The notes beneath the pieces were generated by a model. It saw only the letters and a list, made by a program, of their open reading frames with translations. It made no database searches and was not told where the DNA came from. Positions 1-10,000 of a stretch of DNA of 64,000 nucleotides are shown in pieces. Position 1 is the stretch's first letter. Every line of letters starts with the position of its first letter. A program made the translations under genes and the position numbers. Origin of the DNA: Ditylenchus dipsaci (taxonomy: Eukaryota; Nematoda; Chromadorea; Rhabditida; Anguinidae); assembly GCA_004194705.1 (NCBI GenBank), contig SADC01001291.1, forward strand, positions 1,364,001-1,428,000. The letters are read 5' to 3'.

Positions 1-46
1 TTTCCTTATCTTAAACAATAAATCGACGTTCAAAACTCACATGAAA

Positions 47-134
47 GCGCGAGCCGAACCAGTCGTTTTTGTTTGCGAGCCAAATGGCTCGCGATACAAA
101 TGGCTCGTATGGTGTTGGCTCGCGTTCGGCTCGC
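47..134. repeat. Short GC-rich inverted repeat
   Basis: The motif gcgagccgaac at the left recurs inverted as gttcggctcgc at the right. Between them ggctcg-type words repeat several times in both orientations. It is a hairpin-like low-complexity repeat. I see no coding support. Confidence 0.6.
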
Positions 135-149
135 TTAAAAAGTTTTTGG

Positions 150-366
150 TTGAGAAATGGGTTTGTCAACTTAATGAAAAACCTATCGACGGGTTGCAAA
201 AAGATTTTATATATAAAATTATTTATGTGATTTTATGATGGGTTTCACTAAATAATGTCGAATAATGTAGTGAAACCCATTATAAAATCACACAAATAAT
301 TTTATATATAAAATCTTTTTGCAACCCGGCAATGGGTTTTTCATTAGGTCGACAAACCCATTTCTC
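150..366. mobile_element. Palindromic MITE-like element
   Basis: Two arms of about 95 bp are near-perfect inverted copies around a short spacer near 255-265. They include gggtttgtcaac, gcaaaaagattttatatataaaatta and tgaaacccat. This is a fold-back MITE-like unit. The stretch from 366 to about 1048 is AT-rich; I see no gene or clear repeat in it. Confidence 0.7.
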
Positions 367-1048
367 TTCGTAAAATTTCACTAAAACATACCTAAACACG
401 ATTTTCATTCATTTGATTTTCCAACTTTTTAGTTTTTTTTTCTTGGAAGTTCTTACTAATAAAATGAACACACAAACCTAGCGATCATTTTGAGTATAAA
501 ACATTGAAAAAAATAAATAAAATAGTTCTAAACCAGATCAATTTCTATTTGTTCGGTTGACGCATTTCGATAAAGTATTTATGAACCTATTAAAAATCGA
601 CAAATCGTAAATATCCATTTTTTCTATATTTTTGCTTGATTTAGGAACCCTTAAAATTTTACAAATTAAAACGATTATGAAGTCCATAATGGACGGTACT
701 TTCAGCTGCAGTTATTATTGATCAAACAAATCGACAGTTCCTACATTTTCCTTGTAAATCTCACTCCTAGTGCGGCTGACCCAAAAATATTTACGTGGAC
801 CCTCGAAATAAGATTTGAATTTATCGGTTAGTGCATTTTTTTTCTCGTGTCAAAACAATTCTCTCAAAGAACAGTCTTCTACGCCCATAATACAGTTTGA
901 TTTGGCGGCTTGTATTCAACAAAGCGTTGTTTGTGCAATTTCCATTCAAAATCTTTTATTTCTGCCTGTGCATTGCTGCTGTAACGCCTCTTGATGATAA
1001 AGATCTCTAATAATTTTCTCTCGAATCATTTGGAGTATTATTCCCTGC

Positions 1049-4000
1049 ATGGTCATCAGAATGAAGGATGTCGGTCTACTAGTGTTGCGAGGCTCAAGGC
1101 AAAGTATTGAGCAAAAGTTGCAGGATGGGGGTTTGTTGAAAAGTGCCATGGAGAAAGTGAGGAAAAGGCTCTATGTAAAGGTACACCTCTTTGCTTTCCA
1201 CTGTTTTGTATGTCAACCATCCAAAACTTAGCTAGAACTGCCCTCGTATGAGCACACCAACCAACAAGTGCAGTCAGATATGGAGGTACTAGTGCCTATG
1301 GCTTACTTGAAAGGCTCGATTGCCATGGCTGATGCTTTGGCCAAAAATAAGTTGAATGGCTCTTTTGTGGAGTTGGACATGCGGGTGCTGTTGGGTAGAC
1401 AGAGGCAATTGGAGGTGGATGAAATATTCGAAGAGCAGGTGATCTATTGGGTTGCTTAAAGGGGCATACCACGCTAATAAGAGCTGGTTCCCGGAAATTA
1501 ATTTTTTTTAATTATTGAACTTCTGTACGAATTTCTCAACATGGTTTCTACCAAAACAAGGCCTGGAATTTTATTTCAGGCCTTGTTTTGTTAGAAACCA
1601 AGTTGAGAAATGCGTACAGAAGTTCAATGATTAGGAAAAATGTTCGAATTCCCGGGCACCACCTCTTATTGGCGTGGGCATGCCCTTTAAACATTAACTT
1701 GCCCATTTTCCACTCTTTTTAAAAAAGTTTCTTTATTGAATGGCTTATACCAACACACACGAAAAAACTATTAGGATATAACCGTCCCCTCTCGCCCAGT
1801 AGCAAGACTCACTTGGTTATTTACTATGTCACTAACCCTATTGCAAATCAGTAAAATTTATTTATTTCCTCTGCGAAAGCTAAATATTGTAGGAAGATGG
1901 CTGTGTTTTGACCACCAAAGATACATCAGCTCCAGTCCAGCTAAGCTCATGCAACAGTTGGCCTCTTAAATCCAAAAAGCCATTCAACTCCGTGGTGATT
2001 GGTGGCACTTTTGACCGTATTCACAATGGCCATAAAGTGTTGCTATCGGCAGCTGTATTGTTCACCAACAGGGTTTTGACTTGTGGAATTACCGATACGC
2101 AAATGATCAAAAGTGAGTGCTTTTTCCACCCTATTGGAAACATTTGCTGTGTTTTCAGACAAAAAGCTGAAAGAATTGATTGCGCCAGTAGAGCAGAGGT
2201 AATTTTTTGGTAAAATATCAACTGACCACCATTTTTTTCGGAATATTTGAAACTTTTGATTAAAAGTCGACAATTTCGACAGTAAAAGTTTTCGGAAAGT
2301 CGCCCTTAATACCAAAATCTCTTCCTGAATCCGAAATTGTTGAGATCAGGTCCGAAAAATTCCAGGAAGCTAAAATATACTTTAAAGTAGGGAAGTGGTC
2401 CAAATTTTCTGTGTGGTCAGCTCCCTGAAATTTTTCGGACCTGATCTCAACGGCATTAGGTGAATTCATATACACCGGATTCATATACACCGTATTCATA
2501 TACACCAAATTCATATACAAACGAATTCATATACATCGAATTCATATACATCGAATTCATATACATTTTGGCATTCTGTTGGCATACCCATAATTTAGAG
2601 CGACCCGAAGGGCCAAGGTCAAACCTTGATTTTGTTTCTAAGGTGGCGCCACTGTACGCTATGAGCCTACCTTAATATTTAACTTTTAAATTGGTTCACT
2701 TATACTCTACGCATGTACTATAAATTTTACATGGCGTAATTTTTCAAATTCTTCTTCAAACATATCTTAGACTTATGTTTTAGCCCGTCCTAACATACAA
2801 TGGCCTACCTTCGCCTAAGACTAAAAAATCCTAAAAAACAGTTGAAAAATAGGGGAAACGGTGAATTCATCTGCACCGAATTCATCTGCACCGAATTCAT
2901 CTGCACCGAATTCATCTGCATTTTGGCATTCTGTCGCCATACGGGTTAACTCTGAAATTTCCATAAAAATGGAGGGGTTACAGAAAAAATACTGTGTACT
3001 CCAAAAGTTCGTCCCCACCTCGGCTCGGCACTTTTTTTAACCTACCTTATTTCTTCTAATGGGCCCACCGGTGTTTTTATTAGAGTCATTTTAAGATTTT
3101 TGTGAGGTCGACCAAAATTCAGAAAATGGAATCGGTAGAGCTCGTGGGAACTAAGAAAACGCACTAAACAGCTTTGCAAAATATTCACTGTGCTCCGAGA
3201 TTACAGATCAGCAAAGTTGGGGAGGGGGGGTTGGTTTATTAGAGGAAATACGATAATCTTTATAAACTTACTTCATAAACCTAGTCTGCGTGTCACCCGG
3301 ACATTGTCCATTTTTAATGGACAATGTCGCACGGGAGAAGTTTTGTTAACCCACTTTTCGATTACAAACCAAGCTGATTTTTTCATAATTAGTAAAAGTA
3401 GCCGAGAATAACTGATCCTGAAAAAAATGAGCTCGATGAGTAATCGAAAAGTGGGTCAACAAAACTTTTCTCCGGGTGACATTGTCCATTTAAATGGACA
3501 ATGTCCGGGCGCCGTCTACCTACCGAATTTGTTTTATTAGAAGCTTGCTATGTACAATAACAATCAACAAAAGAAATGTATGTAAGATGTAATTGTGAAG
3601 CAAAGAGTACATTACGTAAATGACAATTTCCCAGCTAATATTTCTTCGGCCATTCTTTTGCGAAAAGCATCCGTTTCTTTAGCTTCGAATTCCATCGAGT
3701 CTTTTCGAGATGCTCGCTCTGCGAAGACGCACGTAAATACACCGCAGTCGTCACTGTTGAGCTGTCGCGGTAACTCCTAAAAATCAAATTTTATTGAAAT
3801 AAAACAATCAAGTTTGGGATATTTACTTGCATGCAAAGACCCGACCAAGTCAAACTTTCCAGATCTGAGATACCAGTTTGCTCTGCAAATTTCTTGAGGA
3901 ACTCCCTAAAACTACTCCCTAAAATTTGAAAAGTTTTCAGTTTTTTACTTTAGCAGATTGAGGTGTGTAGTGCCATCAACACGTAACGAATCGTAGTACA

Positions 4001-7000
4001 GGAGCTTTTGCGTAACGATATCGACAACCTACTTTTTGGAAATATAGGATAGTCAACTTCAAAAAAAATATACCACAAGAGACCAGTGATTAATAGTGTG
4101 AATCGGCACCAAAAGAATATCGTAGAAGAATAAGTGTACGGTTTGCCAAACACTTTGCTTAAGCATCATCATGGACCCCTTTTCTACAAGCTGCGTGTAA
4201 AAAAGCGAATCGAAAGCGTAGGCCTTAAAACAAAAAATAGAACATGTTAAGATCACAGTAAAAGTTTACCCTTGGCAGCCCCGAGTTTACATTACTTCGC
4301 TCCATGATGAGCTTCAAATAGTAGTCGATAATTTTATCGTTCAGCCATTCTTTTGGTTCAAGTCGCCTAATATCCCGCCGTCCTATATTCATTTGGAATC
4401 TGCTTGCACAAATCTCATTAAAAGGAGCATTCGCAATTTCAACACTTTCATCTGAAAATCAAGCGGAATTATAAAATATCCAAAAACAAGCTTGCCATTC
4501 AGAGATATAATATCCAGCAAGCCAATCGATTTCTTGGGCTTTTTCGCATCGTTTTTCCCACCCCAATCAAGATCGAATTCCTCCACGAGCACTAAAAGTT
4601 AACTAAAGCTATGACTGAGTCTGAAAAAATACCTTGCGATGAATTAGAAGAGTTAATTGTTACACTTCCTAGATTAATTGCTATCGCTTTCAAAAAGTCC
4701 ACCTTTGTTGGAATCTCATGATAGCGGCCAACAACCTTTTTGATCCGCTCATTTGCATGTCGATAAGCAATACCTCTTCTTGGCGTGTTCTCCCCCGCCC
4801 AATATGCCGCTACTCGCTGCTGAGACAAAGCAAATTCCTTTCGCAGCCCTTCAATAAGCTTCCAGATTGTCGGATGAGATGCTGCCATCGTCCGGATCAT
4901 TTGCCCATTGAACGACTCAATTCCATTACTTGTTGTTGGCTCTCCTGTCTCGATAAGCACTCGAATATTCCATGCTTTCGTGTCGAACCTGAATTTCCAT
5001 TTTTCATATTCTTTAAAACATCTCTAAATCAAATACCGTGGCTTTTTTCTTTTCTGTGCACTGATTAGCTGGCCTACATAATTCTTCTCAAAGTAGTCTA
5101 GTAGCGGATCCAACAGTTTTTCAAATTCGGAACTTTCAGCTGATTCCCTAAATGTTTGACCATAAATTTATTAAATTTAAAATAGCACTGACCTTAATTC
5201 GCTAAATGCATCACCAACCTCAGCTGTAGGGACAAACGCAAGAGCAGGAACCATATTGACTTGACTGCGGAAACTGCTATCAGTGTCGTAAAGCACTTTG
5301 TGACCTTTCTCGTAGACTTTGCGCACAATAGACTTCTGCAAATGGAAAAAGCAGGCTCTGATTTGAATCTTCGGAAACACTTTCTGAACGAAACAATTAG
5401 TCGGTCATAACAATTAATCGGTATATAACCTTAAATGCACTAAACTCGGCCATCTCAAAATCAACTGCGATGCTTGTTGGCGAGAGCTTTGGGCGCAACT
5501 TCAGCAAAACCTTTAGCACAAACTCGTACGATGATTGCAGGCGATGGTTCATGAGGCAAAAGACCATCGGTGCGTAAGAATGCGCAAGGCGGATGAAGAT
5601 GATCCAGAGCTGGTCGAAAAGCACTGGCACTACATCAAAGGTGCCGTCACACCCCCACTTGTTGATAGACTGTAGCAAATCCAGGCAACGGTTGGTCGAG
5701 AATATCAGTATTCGCTCATCATTGTTCCACCCGTCGTATTTAAGAAATTCTTCGCCATCAAGAAGCTTGTATTCATTAGGCACCTAAAATATTACACTCA
5801 AACAAAAATTGGCGAAGGAAAACTCACTAGTAACTCATGCAGATTCTTCGGATTGGCTGGCTCAAGATTTTCTTTGTTCCGAATGCTGCGAATATTTCTG
5901 GCTAAGAGTGAACGACGCACTAGAGGTTCGGCTTCTTCTGACACACTTGCGATGCTGTTGGCAACGATTGAACGAGGCGCTTCCTTACTCAAGACTGCTT
6001 TGTTCTGAACAACACCTTGCAAACGCTTCAGCTCCACACGGGCACTATCACCCAAATGGTTGTGCTCGGTCGTGACGGACAGCTTTCCATTAAAAGTTAC
6101 GGCCCTCCCTTTAACAAAAAGCTCTTTTAAGCTTGCAGTATGAGTGAAATCTGTATTACCTGGACATTTTGATCCAACATCTCCATCGGCTCCAGCTTGG
6201 CAGAAGATACATATCCAGTATATTCGGTCCCCTCTATAATTGTTCTTCCAGTAAAGGCAACCATAGATATCTTGAACCATTTCCTTGTTTTTTTCGGAAA
6301 GCAGCACTTCATAATTTGCTTTGTTTTTCTCAATCACTTGCATTCTTTCATCCATTGTTATGCCTTAAACTAATCAAATAAGATCTGAGCTCAAACATAA
6401 CATGAAATCAAAGCTTTCCGAAATATAAAAAACCTTCCGCCCTCCATTAAATGTAACAGTTGGAAACTTAGTTTAGGATCTCTTTCAAAACTTTAGGAAC
6501 AGAATGCCAAAATGTATATGAATTCGATGTATATGAATTCGATGTATATGAATTCGTTTGTATATGAATTTGGTGTATATGAATACGGTGTATATGAATC
6601 CGGTGTATATGAATTCACCGTCGCCCGATCTCAACAAATTCGGATTCAGGAAGAGATTTTGGTATTAAAGGTGACTTTCCGGTAACTTTTACTGCCAAAA
6701 TCGTCTATTGTTAATCAAAACTTTCAAATATTCCGAAAAAAATGGTGGTAAGTTGATGGCCGTCCAATTTTTTGAACAGTGCTGAATCAAATTGAAAAAT
6801 TTATCTTTTTACTCCAAAGTTCGAAGGGGTGAATCTAGAGAGTCAACTTGCTTTGCATACTTTGGAAATCTTTACCTATGTATTTGGAATATTTGACACA
6901 CATATAATTGCAAAAAAAAAAAAAAGCGCAAATCCTAGTTTTCAAGAGAAGTCCATCATGACGAACTTCATCACGAACTTGAAAATGTGTCGTCTTTTCT

Positions 7001-10000
7001 TCACTCTAATCCTCTTTTAAGGGGGGAAAACTTATTATTGTTGCCGAAATACTGATTACTAGGGTCTGCAGGCACCTATCGGCGCCTATGACGTTCGGGA
7101 ACATTAGTGCTTCGGGCAATATTCTTGTGGTTCGGGAACATCAGTGGTTCATTTACATTAGTAGTTCAGGCAGATTAATCTTTCGAGTGCGTTAATAGTT
7201 AGGGCAGATCATCCACCCTACTTGTTAACCCCCTACTTTGCCTCGCCTACCCTCGCCTACCCTCGCCTATCCTCGCCTATCCTCGCCTATCCTCGCCTAG
7301 ACTCGCCTACCCTCGCTAACCCTCGCCTATCCTCGCCTATCCTCGCCTATACTATACTACCCTTGCCTATCATCGCCTATTCTCGCCTAATATCGCCTAG
7401 CCTTGCCTACCCTTGCCTATCCTCGCCTATCCTCATCTACTATAACATACACCTGACCTGATCCCCAGGGTGTACGTTATATCAAAGTTTCACTGTAGAG
7501 ATTACACCTGAACACTTAACTATACTATCTGGCTACCTACGCACCCTCACTGACCATATACCAACCCTACCTTGCAGAAAAGTGGGTTTCAACACGAAAA
7601 TCCACCCAATATCCAGGTAAAAATACACCATCTCTAAGTTGGAGGGACTTATAAACTTTTTTTAAAGCCACCTCATTTTTCCGATTATGTGCTTGAAAGA
7701 CAGCTTAGAAGTTAAATTTTAGGGTTCTGGAAAGATATCTGACAAAAGATTGCAAAACATGGCCAAAAATCGGTCTTGAACATGAAAATTCACCCAATAT
7801 CCAGGCAAAAATACACCATCTCTAATTTGGAGGGACTTATAAACTTTTATTAAAGCCACCTTATTTTTCCGGTTATGTGCTTAAAAGACAGCTAAGAAGT
7901 TGAATTTTAGGGTTCCGGAAAGATATCCGGCATGAGTTTACAGAAATAAAAAGAAATCGGTCTTGAACATAACATGCGTTACCCACACACCCGTCCCAAA
8001 TACTATATAGAGATTGTAACAGAAAAAATTATTTTTGTTGCCGAAAAAAGTTGTTGCCGAAAGACTGATTTTGTTACCGAAAGACTGATTCTTGTTGCCG
8101 AAAGTTGTTCTCGACACGAAATCAGTAATTTTTGAATGTTTTTTGGTTATTTACGTGTGAAATTCAGAGATGGGGAGAGACCAGATGGCTTAGTACCCAC
8201 TACGGAATGGCCAAAAGGCCAAAATAATTGGTTTCTTGGAGGTTTACTAAATGGGGATTGAAATTTTCGAGAAAAATCGTTTGAACGGATCAGATTTCGG
8301 GTCCGATCGGCTTAATCGCCCACAAATCCACCCTGAAGCGCTCAAAATTACCATAAACCTGGAATTCTCAGCGATTCAGCCGATCGAACCCGAAATCTGA
8401 TCCGCTCAATCTTTTTTCTCGAAACTTTTACTCCCCTGTAGTAAACCCCCAAGAAATCAATTTGGCCTTTTGGCCATTTCGGAGTGGGTACTAAGCCATC
8501 TGGTCTCTGCCCACCCTGAATTTCACACAAAAATGACCAAAAAAATTCAAAAATTGATGATTTCGTGTCGAGAACAACTTTTGGCAACAAGAATCAGTCT
8601 CTCGGCAACAATAATAAGTTTTCTCCCTTTTAAGGGCATGCTCACCTGTGTAAATTTTTTCGCCGATTCAAATTTTTTCCGAATCACTGGACTTCTGTAC
8701 GGATTTTTCGGCTCGCTTTCTAACAAAATATGGCCTAGAATTTGATTTAGGCCTTGTTTTGTTAGAAACCAAGTTGAAAAATCCGTACAGAAGTTCAATG
8801 ATCCAGAAAACAATTTGAATTGGCGAGGGAAAATTTAACAGGTGAGCATGCCCTTTAAAAACTGTAAAAACTGCTGCAAAACTTTAGCTGCAATGAGAAA
8901 CTTAAATTTAGATGTAAAGAAGTGGAGGAGTTTGTGCTGGATGTGAGTGATGGCATAGAAATTAGAGCTGGTGAGTCCACCTGCAGACCATCAACCTTAT
9001 GACTAATTTACACTTGTTCAGTGCCCATTTCCGATCCTTTTGGACCGTCCATAGTTGACCCGGAAATGGAGTGCATTGTGGTCAGTCCTGAGACATTCAA
9101 GGGCGGCCAGGCTGTCAACCATGAGAGACAGGTAGGTGGATCATACTCCTTTATGAACTTCAATTATGGTGTATTTGCAGGCCAGAGAACTTAGCACTCT
9201 AACCATACATACCATCACTTTGGTCGATTCAGAGGTGGACAATGTGTTAAATGAGACTAAACTTAGCTCTAGTGCCAAGAGAAGACAGGCTCTGGGCAGT
9301 CTGTTGAGAGAACCCAAAATTTATGTGCCAGGCCAATTGGTTAGGTTTCGATTACTTTTTCTGTCTGATTGTGTGTCTACCATACTCTATGGTAGTCTTG
9401 ATTACCGTTATGGCCCTCGCCTTCGCTTAGTCATTAATAAAATGTCATTTGAGAATGTCCCTGATCCGGCATCGTGACTAATGTACTGGGTTCGAGAGGT
9501 TTGACTGTATTGTCAAAACTACAATGTCAAAAATGTTTCGATTTCGGCAAAAACAACGTGGTCGTACTAGGGTTGAGCGATAATCGAGATTTTGACTAGT
9601 TGTGGTATAAGTCATAAATATAATATTTGAAGATTGAAGGAGCTGTAGCCTATGTTATTGGACTGACTGGTGGAATTTGTTCAGGAAAAAGCCACATAGC
9701 CAGCTATTTGCTGAAGAAATATGGGAATGACTTTGAGGTAATTTGTTAAAATAATTTTGGACAATCCTGTCTATTGCGCATGTAGGTGATCGACTGCGAC
9801 AAATTAGGTCATCAGGTGTATGCCGAGAGTGCTGAACTCAGACACCAACTGGCACAAACATTCGGACCTGTGGTGATCAAAGATGGTCTGATTGATAGAA
9901 AAGCGCTAGGAGCTATTGTTTTTGGTGATAAGGTACTTATTTAGCATTTTATTGCTTACCGTATTTTCTCTATTAAACTCCCATGGGGGATTATTTTTCA

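Larger units (their letters stand above)
2215..6770. mobile_element. MULE (Mutator-like) transposon in COASY intron 4
   Basis: Long terminal inverted repeats lie at about 2215-2590 and 6495-6770. Both hold an outer segment with ccaccatttttttcggaatatt and an inner array of a 15 bp unit (gaattcatatacacc and variants, about seven copies), ending ttttggcattctgt. The left arm is interrupted by a small palindrome (2338-2456). The gene inside is on the minus strand and encodes a transposase-protease fusion. The interval 2600-3611 holds further nested repeats rather than extra coding exons. Exact ends and target duplication are uncertain. I infer that it is non-disruptive because it is spliced out with the intron. 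Confidence 0.88.
7020..8640. mobile_element. Composite element with TIRs reading ttattattgttgccgaaa
   Basis: aaaacttattattgttgccg near 7030 is matched inverted by cggcaacaataataagtttt near 8603. Inside are the 10 bp satellite at 7236-7445, a tandem duplication at 7598-7975 and a long palindrome at 8030-8625. There is no convincing coding sequence. Confidence 0.6.

Noticed and set aside
7222..7461. 79-codon frame rich in Ser, Pro and Tyr
   Set aside because: It translates a 10 bp satellite, so it is periodic and not a gene.
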